In this document: positions 31,219-40,309 of the stretch, one piece after another | How positions within the stretch are numbered: the stretch's first letter is position 1 | Layout of the letters: every line of letters starts with the position of its first letter | NCBI GenBank assembly: GCA_037439425.1 | Contig: JBBIWA010000011.1 | Coordinates: forward strand, 1-64,000 | From: JBBIWA01 sp037439425 | GTDB lineage: Bacteria; Acidobacteriota; Blastocatellia; RBC074 | Direction: 5' to 3' | DNA length: 64,000 nt | Made by a program: the position numbers and the translations under genes | The notes under the pieces: model-generated | What the model saw: only the letters and a program-made list of their open reading frames with translations | Told to the model about the DNA's origin: nothing | The model's database searches: none

Positions 31219-31971
31219 TTATGGCTCGGGCCGAATTGCCACCTTCACGCGTGCCGGGCGCAACAATCGCGTTCCGATGGTGTAGCCCTTTTCGATTTCG
31301 GCTACGACGGTATTGGCCTCGTATCCGGGACGCGGCTCAATGGCCACTGCTTCGTGTTTCTCAGGATCAAAGATCTCTCCCACTGCGCTGATCGGGACCA
31401 CCTCATGGCGTTCGAGCAGCTCTATCAGTTGCTTGTAGATCAGGACCACTCCCGAGATGAAGTCCTCACCGACAGGGCCAGACATGGCGTAGCCCAGAGC
31501 CCGCTCGAAGTTGTCTATCAGCGGCAACAGTTGAGCCATGAGCTCTCCACAAACCTGCTGTCGAAGCTCGGCCTGCTGGCGTTCACTGCGGCGGCGGAGG
31601 CTGTCATAATCCGCCTGTAAGCGGTTCAACTGGTTGTGAAGCGCAACCGTTTCTGCCTCCAGCTCCCTCAGGCGCTCGCCTGTCGCCTCCTCGCCAGAGG
31701 CTGCTTCGACTTTCTCGGACAAGTTAGCCAGCGGAGCACTAACTGATTGACCAGCTAAAATGGCATCTCCATCAATCTCGTAGTCGAACCCAGACGGCTC
31801 GGATTCCAACAGCTCCAGAGCCCGGGCCTGCGAACCAGTGACACTTGCGGCCTCTTCCGACAGCAAGCTGTGAGCCGGTCCTTTTTCTTCACTTGCTTCG
31901 CTCTCAGAGTGGCTCGTTAGAGGCACTGCGAGCGAATAACCCTCTGATGACCGGGGTTTAGATTGACTCAT
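31219..31971 (-). CDS. grpE: Nucleotide exchange factor GrpE
   Basis: The 250-residue protein has a long acidic, low-complexity N-terminus (about residues 1-90). A coiled coil follows, and the conserved GrpE core appears as LLPLIDNFERAL, KQLIELLERHEVVPI, FDPEKHEAV and GYTIGTRLLRPARVKV. It releases ADP from DnaK. The N-terminal extension is longer than in E. coli (197 residues). The gene lies between hrcA and dnaK. Confidence 0.93.
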   Translation of the reverse strand: MSQSKPRSSEGYSLAVPLTSHSESEASEEKGPAHSLLSEEAASVTGSQARALELLESEPSGFDYEIDGDAILAGQSVSAPLANLSEKVEAASGEEATGERLRELEAETVALHNQLNRLQADYDSLRRRSERQQAELRQQVCGELMAQLLPLIDNFERALGYAMSGPVGEDFISGVVLIYKQLIELLERHEVVPISAVGEIFDPEKHEAVAIEPRPGYEANTVVAEIEKGYTIGTRLLRPARVKVAIRPEP

Positions 31972-32087
31972 AGACTACTCCCTGCTGACAGGCCAGAGGC
32001 CACGACATAGGTTATCTCTGTCATCGGGGCTGATGAGAGGAGAGAACAGTTTGAGGTTAACTCAAAGGGCGGGGCAATCAGAGCTCT

Positions 32088-33161
32088 TCAGTTGCTCGTC
32101 GGGGTATTGGCAAGCGCCTGTTCGAGCAACCGCGCGACATAGTCTACCACATTTATCATTCGCGCGTACTCCATTCTCATGGGGCCAACCACACCGAGGC
32201 TGCCCATAACCTGATGGCCGTAACTATAAGTCGAGGTGATGACGGCGCACCCCTGCAGGCCAGGGAGACCGTTTTCAGCTCCGATCCGGACGCCGATGGG
32301 TGGCTGAGTCGCAATACATTCGTTGAGCAACTTCACCAGGCGAGACTTCTCTTCGAAGAGGCGAAATAACTCGCGCAGTCGCTCCAGATCGGCGAAATCT
32401 GGTTTGGTAAGGATATTCGAGGTCCCCTCCACGAAGACTTCCGCTTCGGCTTCCTCAGTCTCGCTTAACCCTTTTTCGCACAGCAGAATGGCATTCTGAA
32501 GCAAGCGGTCGTAGAGGGCCTTCTCTTCAGCCATGCGTTTGAGCAACTCGGCCCGGATCCCGACCAGGCTCATCCCGCTGAAGTTAGCATTGATGTAACG
32601 AGCCGTCCTGTCTAGCTCATCCTGAGTGAAATTGCTCTCGAGGCGAATCAACCGATCCTGCACAATGCCAGCGCGCGAGACTGTCACTACCAATATCCGA
32701 CCATCGCTTAGCCGCACAAATTCAATGTGTCTGATGAGATCAGTGGAAAAGCGCGGCGAGACGACAATGCCGACGCTTTCTGAAAGATGGGACAACAGAT
32801 GCGAAGCGCGGGTCATTAATTGCTCAGCGCTCGGCCATTGCTTGCCCAGCATCCCTCGCTGAATGGTGGTTTCATCAACTTCGGAAAGGCGGGTCTTTTC
32901 CAGGATATGGTCTACGTAAAAGCGGTAGCCTTTATCGGTTGGAATCCGGCCAGCAGAAGTATGCGGCTGCTGAAGATAGCCTGCTTGCTCCAGCTCCGCC
33001 ATGATATTACGGACAGTCGCGGCCGACAGCCCCTCACTGGAGAGTCTGGCAATAGCGCGCGAGCCGACTGGCTGCCCAGTGCTAATGTGGGTCTTGATCA
33101 GGAGCGCTAAGATCTCGCGGCTGCGCTCATCCAGGATGTCCGCACTCACTCTTATTCTCAT
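32088..33161 (-). CDS. hrcA: Heat-inducible transcription repressor HrcA
   Basis: The 357-residue repressor has the winged-helix N-terminus typical of HrcA (VGSRAIARLS, LSAATVRNIMAELE, HTSAGRIPTDKGYRFYVD) and the GAF-like C-terminal domain ending GSLGVVGPMRMEY. HrcA represses the class I heat-shock genes through the CIRCE operator. I looked for TTAGCACTC-N9-GAGTGCTAA upstream of hrcA and dnaK and did not see a recognisable copy. The start at 33161 (MRIRVSADI) is preferred to the ORF opening six codons earlier. Confidence 0.94.
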   Translation of the reverse strand: MRIRVSADILDERSREILALLIKTHISTGQPVGSRAIARLSSEGLSAATVRNIMAELEQAGYLQQPHTSAGRIPTDKGYRFYVDHILEKTRLSEVDETTIQRGMLGKQWPSAEQLMTRASHLLSHLSESVGIVVSPRFSTDLIRHIEFVRLSDGRILVVTVSRAGIVQDRLIRLESNFTQDELDRTARYINANFSGMSLVGIRAELLKRMAEEKALYDRLLQNAILLCEKGLSETEEAEAEVFVEGTSNILTKPDFADLERLRELFRLFEEKSRLVKLLNECIATQPPIGVRIGAENGLPGLQGCAVITSTYSYGHQVMGSLGVVGPMRMEYARMINVVDYVARLLEQALANTPTSN

Positions 33162-33360
33162 CAGACAAATAGCAGGCAAAATTCATCTCACCCAACCACC
33201 TCACCCGAGGGCCGCTACCACAGCCAAACTTAACACCGCGTTATAAATACTGTCAAGCCTCTTATCCGCAGAACACGCCAGGCCCAATCAGCTCGCCAGA
33301 AAGCGGCCCCCGGTCCCGGGCCAAACAGTTTTGATCACCCTACAAGCTCACACAAAACTA

Positions 33361-33388
33361 TTGGCTTTTTTTCTCTATATGCTACAAT
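33361..33388 (+). promoter_or_regulatory. Putative sigma-70 promoter before the RHH gene
   Basis: ttggct (33361-33366), a 16-base spacer and tacaat (33383-33388) resemble -35 and -10 boxes. The -10 box has 5 of 6 consensus bases. It lies about 90 bp before the ATG at 33477. Confidence 0.5.
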
Positions 33389-33476
33389 GCACTACGGTTA
33401 AACAACCACGAAAGATTGCACTCCGAGTCAATCTGATGATTTAGCCGACTATTACCAAACTCAGGAAAGGAACGTC

Positions 33477-33752
33477 ATGAAAAGAAAAGGAGTTCTGATA
33501 GGGGCTTATGTCCCACCAGAGATGAAAGAAGCGCTTAAACGGCGCGCTCAGCTTCAGCACCGCACACTCTCTCAAGAGTTGATCAGAATTCTGGCCGAAG
33601 CGCTTGGCCACCCAATGCCCGGCACCCCTGACCGCCGCGCTCAAGAATCAACCCCCCGCCGCCGCGCAACTGATCCTTATCCGCGCCGGCGGACAATAGA
33701 CCTCATCCCTGGCTCAGCCAATCAGACCAAAGCTGGAGGCGATTTCGACTGA
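33477..33752 (+). CDS. Small ribbon-helix-helix DNA-binding protein
   Basis: The 91-residue protein begins with a Lys/Arg-rich strand and the pattern GAYVPPEMKEALKRRAQ...RTLSQELIRILAEAL, which fits an Arc/CopG-type ribbon-helix-helix domain (residues about 5-45). The remaining half is Arg/Pro-rich and probably disordered (RRAQESTPRRRATDPYPRRR). aggaaagg stands 6 bp before the ATG. RHH proteins are often antitoxins or small repressors. No toxin gene is adjacent, only an opposing receiver-domain gene 7 bp away. It may autoregulate the promoter upstream (inference). Confidence 0.7.
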   Translation: MKRKGVLIGAYVPPEMKEALKRRAQLQHRTLSQELIRILAEALGHPMPGTPDRRAQESTPRRRATDPYPRRRTIDLIPGSANQTKAGGDFD

Positions 33753-33759
33753 TAATTTC

Positions 33760-34113
33760 TCAGGAGAGTAATTGCGGCAGATCACGAACCAGAACCGAGC
33801 GCGCTAAAACACGATCGCAACCGGCTTGAAGGGCTTCCCTGATGAGACTGGTCTGTTGGTGTGAAACAAAGCCGAGAACCGGAATCTCTTTGAGTTCCGG
33901 AGAAGCTTTTAACTGAGAGAGCAGCTCCAGGGGAGCACACCCAGCCGCATTTAAATCAAGAATGATCAGCGTGGGCCGCTGCTGGCGTGCTATTTCTAGG
34001 GCCTGTGGGCCACTGCGCGCACACCTGATTTCCGTGCCCAGTTGTGAAGCAGCCGCAGTGATTTTGCTGGTAAAAAATAGGTCTTCGATCACGGCTAGAA
34101 CTTTCTTTCCCAT
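33760..34113 (-). CDS. Stand-alone response-regulator receiver domain, degenerate
   Basis: The protein of 117 residues has the CheY-like alternation: VLAVIEDLFF, an LIILDLNAAG strand with the likely phospho-acceptor Asp, and IPVLGFVSH. The conserved lysine after strand 5 appears as VLAR rather than K-P, and the N-terminal acidic pair is Glu-Asp within IED. It has no output domain, so it would act through protein contact or is non-phosphorylated. An aggagg-type site lies directly before ATG 34113. It converges tail to tail with the RHH gene. No histidine kinase is nearby. Confidence 0.72.
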   Translation of the reverse strand: MGKKVLAVIEDLFFTSKITAAASQLGTEIRCARSGPQALEIARQQRPTLIILDLNAAGCAPLELLSQLKASPELKEIPVLGFVSHQQTSLIREALQAGCDRVLARSVLVRDLPQLLS

Positions 34114-34180
34114 CACTCCTCCTGCTCACTTACAGGCTCAATACTACTTGGCTGCTCTGTGATGAACTTAAGGCAGCTCC

Positions 34181-34209
34181 TTGCGTGTCAGTCGGGATTG
34201 TACTATTAT
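34181..34209 (+). promoter_or_regulatory. Putative promoter of the nuo operon
   Basis: ttgcgt (34181-34186), a 17-base spacer and tattat (34204-34209) lie about 105 bp before nuoA. The -10 box has 5 of 6 consensus bases; the -35 box is weaker. Confidence 0.45.
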
Positions 34210-34315
34210 TCTCAATCTCTGAACAGCAGACCTGGGGTCCACATTACTTGAGCGCGTGTTGCTGGATCTGGGGCAAGTCGCCTGGAATGCTAAGAGCTAG
34301 CGGATAAGACTATCA

Positions 34316-34690
34316 ATGAAAGAGTATCTGCCGATCCTGATCATCTTTATCTTCATTCTGGGCTTTGCTGTCACCAACGTGGTCATATCCCACCTGATGG
34401 GACGCCGCCGGGACACGCGTGCTAAACTGATTCCCTACGAATGTGGAATGGACCCCGTGGGATCAGCGCACCAGCGGTTCTCCGTGAAATTCTATCTGGT
34501 CGCTATGCTCTTTATTCTCTTCGATATTGAAGCGATCTTCCTGGTGCCGTGGGCGGTGGTCTTCAAACCACTGGCTCAAACTCTCTCGCGCAGCTTCGTC
34601 TTTTTCGAGATGATGATCTTTATCGGGGTGCTGCTGGTCGGTTACATCTACGTCTGGAAGAAGGGGCTGTTTGAGTGGAATAGAAGTTAA
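34316..34690 (+). CDS. nuoA: NADH-quinone oxidoreductase subunit A
   Basis: The 124-residue protein has three transmembrane helices and the conserved Glu/Cys-containing loop [20 protein letters not shown]. It is a membrane-arm subunit near the quinone entry of complex I. It opens a long same-strand nuo series. Upstream ribosome binding is weak; the ATG fits the family length. Confidence 0.95.
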   Translation: MKEYLPILIIFIFILGFAVTNVVISHLMGRRRDTRAKLIPYECGMDPVGSAHQRFSVKFYLVAMLFILFDIEAIFLVPWAVVFKPLAQTLSRSFVFFEMMIFIGVLLVGYIYVWKKGLFEWNRS

Positions 34691-34732
34691 GGCCGGTAGA
34701 GAGGCCTGAGCTTCATTTCCAGAGGAACCGAG

Positions 34733-35239
34733 ATGGGATTAGAAAGTAAACTGGGCGAAGTAATGCCAGACATCTTAACGACGCGGCTTGACGCATTGAT
34801 CAACTGGGCGCGCAAATCGAGCCTCTGGCCTGCGACTTTTGGATTGGCCTGTTGTGCAATTGAGATGATGGCGATGACCGATCCGCGCCACGACATTGCT
34901 CGCTTTGGGGCCGAGGTCTTTCGTGCCACTCCGCGTCAGGCCGACGTGATGATCGTGGCGGGCCGCGTCTCAATCAAAATGGCGCCAGTGCTGCGCCGCA
35001 TTTACGACCAGATGCCCGAACCCAAATGGGTCATCTCGATGGGAGTGTGTGCTTCAGCAGGCGGGGTCTTCAACAATTACGCTATCGTTCAAGGAGTGGA
35101 TAAAGTCGTGCCTGTAGATGTCTACGTCCCTGGCTGCCCGCCGCGCCCTGAAGGCTTGATCTATGCCGTGATGAAGTTGCAGGAGAAAATTGAACGCGAC
35201 AGCGTGCGCCAGGCCCAAGATGCCAAGATGATCGCCTGA
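34733..35239 (+). CDS. nuoB: NADH-quinone oxidoreductase subunit B
   Basis: The 168-residue subunit holds the N2 cluster that passes electrons to quinone. The ligands are visible as LACCAIEMM, a cysteine in GVCASAGG and the last in VPGCPPRPE. It is about the usual length. agagga precedes the ATG. It is 42 bp after nuoA. Confidence 0.97.
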   Translation: MGLESKLGEVMPDILTTRLDALINWARKSSLWPATFGLACCAIEMMAMTDPRHDIARFGAEVFRATPRQADVMIVAGRVSIKMAPVLRRIYDQMPEPKWVISMGVCASAGGVFNNYAIVQGVDKVVPVDVYVPGCPPRPEGLIYAVMKLQEKIERDSVRQAQDAKMIA

Positions 35240-35257
35240 GAGCGTCCCACACAGCTT

Positions 35258-35794
35258 ATGACTCAATCGGCCAATGATGCTCAGCCGAGGCAGGCTGATA
35301 CTATCTCTACAAGCAGCGCTTCACCCAATCAAACCACACGATACGCTGATGCTTCGCTGCTGCGGACCCATTTTGCTGAGACAGTGGAAGAGATCAGCGA
35401 AGCGCTCGGCGAAGTTACCGTCGTCGCCAAACGTGAAGGGCTCGTCGAGTTGATGAGCTACCTGCGCGAGGAAGCTCGCTTCCGGTTCAATTTCCTGAGC
35501 GATGTGGCGGGGGTAGACCTTGGCGAATTTGCCGAGCCGCGCTTTGCGGTCGTCTATCATCTTTACTCCCTCGAACACAATCACCGCCTCCGCGTGAAAG
35601 TTTATCTTAACGAAAATGACGCCCGGGTGCCGACGATGTGTGGCGTCTGGAAGACAGCCAACTGGCTGGAGCGCGAGGTCTATGACATGTTCGGCGTCAC
35701 CTTCGACAACCATCCCGATCTGCGCCGCATCCTGCTGCCAGCAGATTACGAAGGGCACCCACTGAGAAAAGATTTCCCGATTAAAGGATATTGA
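35258..35794 (+). CDS. nuoC: NADH-quinone oxidoreductase subunit C
   Basis: The 178-residue protein carries the complex I 30-kDa domain, with the signature LEREVYDMFGV and the C-terminal HPDLRRILLP...HPLRKDFP. It is part of the peripheral arm and is separate from nuoD here, unlike the fused NuoCD of E. coli. The first 30 residues are polar and probably disordered. It nearly touches nuoD. Confidence 0.95.
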   Translation: MTQSANDAQPRQADTISTSSASPNQTTRYADASLLRTHFAETVEEISEALGEVTVVAKREGLVELMSYLREEARFRFNFLSDVAGVDLGEFAEPRFAVVYHLYSLEHNHRLRVKVYLNENDARVPTMCGVWKTANWLEREVYDMFGVTFDNHPDLRRILLPADYEGHPLRKDFPIKGY

Positions 35795-35808
35795 TTCACG
35801 GAGGAGAG

Positions 35809-37095
35809 ATGAGCAGGGGAAGCCAAGAGAGCTCCTCATCCTTCGTCCTGGGACCAGCTATGCAAACTAAAGAGATCACAGTTCCAACCTCGTCTGTGGC
35901 CATGATGGGCGAGCGCGACCCATTGGGTGATACCCAGATGACGGTCTCGATGGGGCCGCAACACCCTTCGACTCACGGCGTGCTGCGGCTGGAGCTGGTG
36001 CTTGATGGCGAGACCGTGGTCAAAGCTACACCTGACATCGGCTATCTCCACACCGGGATGGAGAAGACGATGGAGAAAGAGAAGTGGCAGCAGGTGGTGA
36101 CAATCACCTGCCGGATGGATTACCTCAACTCGATGGGCAATGATCTGGGCTATTGCCTGGCCGTCGAGAAATTGATGGGCGTGGAGGCCCCACCGCGCGC
36201 GCAGGTCTTGCGCGTGCTGCTGACGGAACTTAACCGTATCGCTTCACACTTGGTCTGGTGGGGTACACATGGGATGGACATCGGGGCGATGACGGCTTTC
36301 TTTTATGCCTTCACCGAGCGCGAAAAGATTCTCGATCTGTTTGAATGCGCGACCGGGGCGCGCTTCCACCAGAGTTACTTCATCATTGGCGGGTGCCGCT
36401 GGGATATTCCGGATAACTTCCCGGCCCTATGCGCCGACTTTCTCAATGGCTTTCCGAAATTCCTCGACGAGGCCAAAAGGCTTCTCACGGGAAACAAGAT
36501 CTTTCAGCGCCGCACGCAGGGTGTGGGACGGATCTCGACCGAAGAGGCAATTCAGTGGGGGCTGTCCGGCCCTTCGATTCGCGCCAGCGGCGTCAATTGG
36601 GATATTCGCAAAAGCGAGCCCTATTCAGGCTATGAGAGCTATGATTTCCGGGTTCCGGTCTATCACGGCGGTGACGTCTGGTCGCGCTATCTGGTGCGGA
36701 TGGATGAGATGGAAGAGAGCCTGAAGATATGCCGGCAGGCGCTCGAACGGCTGAAAGAGAAAGGCCCGGTGATGGCCGATCATCCGAAGCTGAAGCTCCC
36801 AGATCGCGAGTTGATGAAGAAGCACATTGACGTGATGATTCATCACTTCCTGATCGCCTCGGAAGGCTTCACCGTGCCGATCGGGGAAGTCTACTTCCCC
36901 ATAGAATCAGCGCGTGGTGAGCTGGGCTACTACGTCGTCAGCAACGGCCAGGAGCGCCCCTGGCGTGTGCGTGTGCGCGCTCCTTCTTTCGTTAATCTCT
37001 CGGCCTTACCCGCTATGGTCGAAGGGCAGTTGATTGCCGATGTCGTCGCCGTCATTGGCAGTATTGATATTGTTTTGGGAGATGTGGACAGATAA
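35809..37095 (+). CDS. nuoD: NADH-quinone oxidoreductase subunit D
   Basis: The 428-residue 49-kDa-type subunit builds the quinone pocket with NuoB. It has SMGPQHPSTHGVLRL and the EKTMEKEKWQQ region early, and ends with IGSIDIVLGDVDR. ggagga stands directly before ATG 35809. A TTG at 35791 in the same frame is less likely. The first 30 residues or so are an extension before the family core. Confidence 0.96.
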   Translation: MSRGSQESSSSFVLGPAMQTKEITVPTSSVAMMGERDPLGDTQMTVSMGPQHPSTHGVLRLELVLDGETVVKATPDIGYLHTGMEKTMEKEKWQQVVTITCRMDYLNSMGNDLGYCLAVEKLMGVEAPPRAQVLRVLLTELNRIASHLVWWGTHGMDIGAMTAFFYAFTEREKILDLFECATGARFHQSYFIIGGCRWDIPDNFPALCADFLNGFPKFLDEAKRLLTGNKIFQRRTQGVGRISTEEAIQWGLSGPSIRASGVNWDIRKSEPYSGYESYDFRVPVYHGGDVWSRYLVRMDEMEESLKICRQALERLKEKGPVMADHPKLKLPDRELMKKHIDVMIHHFLIASEGFTVPIGEVYFPIESARGELGYYVVSNGQERPWRVRVRAPSFVNLSALPAMVEGQLIADVVAVIGSIDIVLGDVDR

Positions 37096-37155
37096 AACAG
37101 CCGGAAATCCCACCTCATCCCGTTTGCAGTATATGCTAGCTACTGACTCTTAACC

Positions 37156-37620
37156 ATGTACAGCGAAGCCAACGAAAAGAAGCTCGATGAAATAATCACC
37201 CACTACCCGGTCAAGCGGTCGGCCATTCTGCCGGCGCTATTCATCGCGCAAGAAGAGCACGGCTATGTGACCGACGAAGATGTAAAGTATCTGGCCCGGC
37301 GGCTGGAGATGCGCCTCAACGAGGTCGAGGAGATAGTGACCTTCTACACGATGTTTTCCCGCCGCCCCATCGGCAAATACAAGTTGCAAGTCTGCCGCAC
37401 GATCTCCTGTATGCTCAATGGCTGTCAGCAGATCACTGACCACATCCGCCAGAAGCTAGGAATTGAAGTCGGGCAGACGACTCCCGATGGCAAATTCACG
37501 CTGCAGGAGGTTGAATGCCTGGGCTATTGTGATCTCGCACCAGTGTTGCAAGTCAATTTTGATTATCACGAGAAAGTAACGCCTGAGCGAGTCGATGAAC
37601 TTATCGCCAGTCTGCCGTAA
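37156..37620 (+). CDS. nuoE: NADH-quinone oxidoreductase subunit E
   Basis: The 154-residue thioredoxin-like subunit binds the N1a 2Fe-2S cluster through CRTISC and CLGYC pairs. It forms the NADH-input module with NuoF and NuoG. The length is usual for the family. Confidence 0.95.
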   Translation: MYSEANEKKLDEIITHYPVKRSAILPALFIAQEEHGYVTDEDVKYLARRLEMRLNEVEEIVTFYTMFSRRPIGKYKLQVCRTISCMLNGCQQITDHIRQKLGIEVGQTTPDGKFTLQEVECLGYCDLAPVLQVNFDYHEKVTPERVDELIASLP

Positions 37621-37644
37621 TCGACATAGGCTGATAAGCCTACT

Positions 37645-37686
37645 AGTAGTCAGTAGATGAGTAGTAGATACCTTCTACTGACTACT
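37645..37686. repeat. Stem-loop between nuoE and nuoF
   Basis: agtagtcagtag (37645-37656) is the exact reverse complement of ctactgactact (37675-37686), with an 18-base loop, and further copies of ctgactactgact follow to 37706. This may modulate the transcript within the operon, or be a small dispersed repeat. Confidence 0.6.
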
Positions 37687-37711
37687 GACTGCTGACTACT
37701 GACTACAAGTT

Positions 37712-38992
37712 ATGACCAAAGTCTTAACCTCTAGATTTCATCTCAAAGGCGCAGCCTGTGACATTGATGTCTACCTCCAGACGGGCGGCTATCAGGCGCT
37801 GGCCAAGACGCTTAAAGAGTTCACGCCCGAGCAAGTGATCGAAGAAGTCAAGAAATCAGCCCTCCGGGGTCGCGGCGGGGCAGGCTTCCCGACTGGCATG
37901 AAGTGGGGCTTCGTGCCGAAAGAATCCAAACGGCCCAAATATGTCGTCTGCAACGCTGATGAATCCGAACCCGGCACGGGCAAGGACCGCGACCTGATGC
38001 GCTACGATCCACATCAGCTGATCGAAGGCATCGCGATTGCTGCCTACGCTCTGGGCGCGCCACGCAACTATATCTACATTCGCGGCGAGTATTGGTACAT
38101 CAAAGAGATTCTGGAACGCGCCATCGCCCAAGCCTATGAACGCGGCTACCTGGGCAAGCAGATTCTCGGTTCCGACTTTGACTGCGATCTCTACGTCCAT
38201 CCGGGCGCAGGGGCTTACATTTGTGGCGAGGAGACAGCCCTCCTAGAGTCGCTTGAAGGCAAGCGCGGCCATCCGCGCTTGAAGCCGCCTTTCCCTGCTG
38301 CTGTGGGTCTTTATGGCGGCCCGACGGTAGTTAACAACGTCGAGACGCTGGCCGCCGTGCCGTGGATTATGCTCAACGGCGGCGAAGCTTACAAAGCGCT
38401 GGGCACGGAAAAGAGCGGTGGCACGAAGCTGTTTACTGTGAGCGGCCACGTCGTGCGTCCGGGCAATTATGAAGTCCCGATGGGCTATCCACTGATGAAG
38501 CTGATCTACGAAGACTGCGGCGGCATTCGCCAGGGCCGTAAGCTCAAAGCTGTGATACCCGGTGGGTCGAGCGTGCCGATCATCACAGCCGAGGAGGCTG
38601 AAAAGGTCCATCTCGATTATGAGTCGGTTGCGGCCGTAGGTTCAATGCTGGGATCTGGCGGCGTGATCGTGATGGACGAAACGACCGATATCTTCGAGAC
38701 GACGCGCAACCTGACGCATTTTTACAAGCACGAATCGTGCGGCTGGTGCACGCCCTGCCGCGAAGGGACGCGCTGGCTGGAGAAGGTCTTCGACCGCATG
38801 CACCGCTACGAAGGTAAGCCGGGCGATATCGAATTGCTCTACGATCTGGCCGATAAAATTCTGGGCAAGAGCTTCTGCCCGCTTGGCGATGCGGCAGCTA
38901 TGCCCGTGCAATCGGCGATCAAGAAGTTCCGCGCCGATTTCGAGCGGAGGATCAAATATACGTTCGTTCAGATTGAGACGGCGGCGGATTGA
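37712..38992 (+). CDS. nuoF: NADH-quinone oxidoreductase subunit F
   Basis: The 426-residue subunit binds NADH, FMN and the N3 cluster. The glycine-rich [15 protein letters not shown] and the [10 protein letters not shown] region fit nucleotide and flavin binding. The 4Fe-4S ligands are in [13 protein letters not shown] with the final cysteine in SFCPLGDAA. In normal nuo operons nuoG follows directly; here a run of nuclease-like genes starts 11 bp after the stop. Confidence 0.97.
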   Translation: MTKVLTSRFHLKGAACDIDVYLQTGGYQALAKTLKEFTPEQVIEEVKKSALRGRGGAGFPTGMKWGFVPKESKRPKYVVCNADESEPGTGKDRDLMRYDPHQLIEGIAIAAYALGAPRNYIYIRGEYWYIKEILERAIAQAYERGYLGKQILGSDFDCDLYVHPGAGAYICGEETALLESLEGKRGHPRLKPPFPAAVGLYGGPTVVNNVETLAAVPWIMLNGGEAYKALGTEKSGGTKLFTVSGHVVRPGNYEVPMGYPLMKLIYEDCGGIRQGRKLKAVIPGGSSVPIITAEEAEKVHLDYESVAAVGSMLGSGGVIVMDETTDIFETTRNLTHFYKHESCGWCTPCREGTRWLEKVFDRMHRYEGKPGDIELLYDLADKILGKSFCPLGDAAAMPVQSAIKKFRADFERRIKYTFVQIETAAD

Positions 38993-39003
38993 TCGCGAGA
39001 TAT

Positions 39004-39204
39004 ATGGCCTACAGCGACTTCACACTCAATAGCGTCAAACAGGCTTTCTCGCTGACGACGAATGAAGAGACAGACCTTTTTGCTGAGGTGGCGGAAGTCA
39101 GCGTCAGCGAGCATCTGCAGGTCTCTCTTCCGATCAACGGACAAGCAGCCGTGGTTTCAATGCCTGGCTCCGTCGGCGTGATCGTCAAAGTAGGAGGTGG
39201 CTAG
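39004..39204 (+). pseudogene. PD-(D/E)XK-like family, copy 1, truncated
   Basis: The 66-residue frame starts MAYSDFTLNSVKQAFSL, matching the N-termini of the copies at 39207 and 40310. It departs from them after about 43 residues, before any of the catalytic block, and ends in an unrelated Val/Gly tail. It is best read as a 5' remnant of one member of the tandem array. Confidence 0.75.
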
Positions 39205-39206
39205 CC

Positions 39207-39833
39207 ATGGCTTACAACGAATTCACCTTGCACAAGGCTCAACAGGCTTTCTCATTAAAAGTGAGCGCAGAAGTTGATTTATTTGCGGCGGTCAAGGAAG
39301 CAGAAATCGGTGAGTTCTTGCGAATGACGCTGGATCGTTTAGCCCCTCTCGGCGAAGCTATCAGCACGGAGAAGGCGCGCTCTGAATTCATCATTGCGCC
39401 TATCCTGGCCGAGGTGAGAAGCTTGATGCAGAAACGGGTGAGTTTGTTTTCAGGCATCGAGTTCAACGTGGCTCCCGAAAAGGGATTGAAAGGCGTGTGC
39501 CATTTCATCTTCTCGCCTTCACCGCTGATGTATGAGCTGACGGCTCCGGTTTTGATGATCGTCGAAGCTAAAAGAGAGGACATCGTCAGCGGAATGGGAC
39601 AATGCGTGGCCGAAATGCTGGCGGCCAAGATTTTCAACGAACGTGAAGGGAATCAGATCTCCACCCTTTACGGCGCAGTGACCAGCGGCGGTGACTGGAA
39701 GTTTCTGAAGCTTGATGGAGATACCGTCTTCATAGACCGCCCCCGGTACTACCTGGCTCAAGTAGGCAAGATTTTGGGTATCCTGCCGCACATTCTGCAA
39801 GACGGCCGGGCGTCGCAAGCGTTAGCGGCCTAA
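39207..39833 (+). CDS. PD-(D/E)XK nuclease-like protein, copy 2 (active-site Asp replaced)
   Basis: The 208-residue protein has the same length and layout as copy 4. It has an N-terminal MAYNEFTLHKAQQAFSL head, a Glu60 in KARSEFIIAP, the second strand FSGIEFNV, then KGVCHFIF, MIVEAKRED and GQCVAEM. In a PD-(D/E)XK fold the metal ligands would be an Asp at position 99, Glu120 and Lys122. Here residue 99 is His, so this copy may be inactive. The family is common as multi-copy hypothetical proteins; its role is not established. aggtgg lies a few bases before the ATG and the gene follows copy 1 by 2 bp. Confidence 0.7.
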   Translation: MAYNEFTLHKAQQAFSLKVSAEVDLFAAVKEAEIGEFLRMTLDRLAPLGEAISTEKARSEFIIAPILAEVRSLMQKRVSLFSGIEFNVAPEKGLKGVCHFIFSPSPLMYELTAPVLMIVEAKREDIVSGMGQCVAEMLAAKIFNEREGNQISTLYGAVTSGGDWKFLKLDGDTVFIDRPRYYLAQVGKILGILPHILQDGRASQALAA

Positions 39834-39845
39834 GGAGACTGCACC

Positions 39846-40240
39846 GTGGCTTATCAGGATTTCACATTCGACAGCGTCACTGAAAAGTTCTCCCTGGCCA
39901 GGGAGGAGCGCGCGAATCTGTTTGCTCACGTGAAAGAGCGCGAGCCGGGCTCGGTGCTGAAGTCAGTGCTGGAAGAGAGCGTCCCCTTAGGGATTGCGAT
40001 CGCCACGGAAAAAGCGCGCTCAGAAATGCGGCGCGCCTCTTCAATCAAACCGCCGGAAACAGGATCACGAGGCTTTATGGAGCGGTGACGACCGGTAACA
40101 TCTGGCGGTTCTTAAAACTGGAGAACAACACGGTGTTCATTGATCTGCCCGAATATCACATTTCACAGACCGGAAAATTACTTGGCATTCTGCTGCATAT
40201 TCTTCAGGACGATCAAGCCGCGCAGGTTTTGGCAGCTTGA
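39846..40240 (+). pseudogene. PD-(D/E)XK-like family, copy 3, internal deletion and frameshift
   Basis: A GTG-started frame encodes the head ([17 protein letters not shown]...IATEKARSE) and then jumps, in another frame, to the tail ([20 protein letters not shown] ... [20 protein letters not shown]) ending at 40240. About 80 codons between SE and AARLF, including the presumed active site, are missing. The junction lies near 40026 at gaaatg, consistent with deletion between short matches. Confidence 0.85.
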
Positions 40241-40309
40241 GTAGTGGGATGCGACAGGACTGACTGCGTCAATGCGAGGTGGTCTTCAGGCTCAAGGAGG
40301 AAGCCGATT

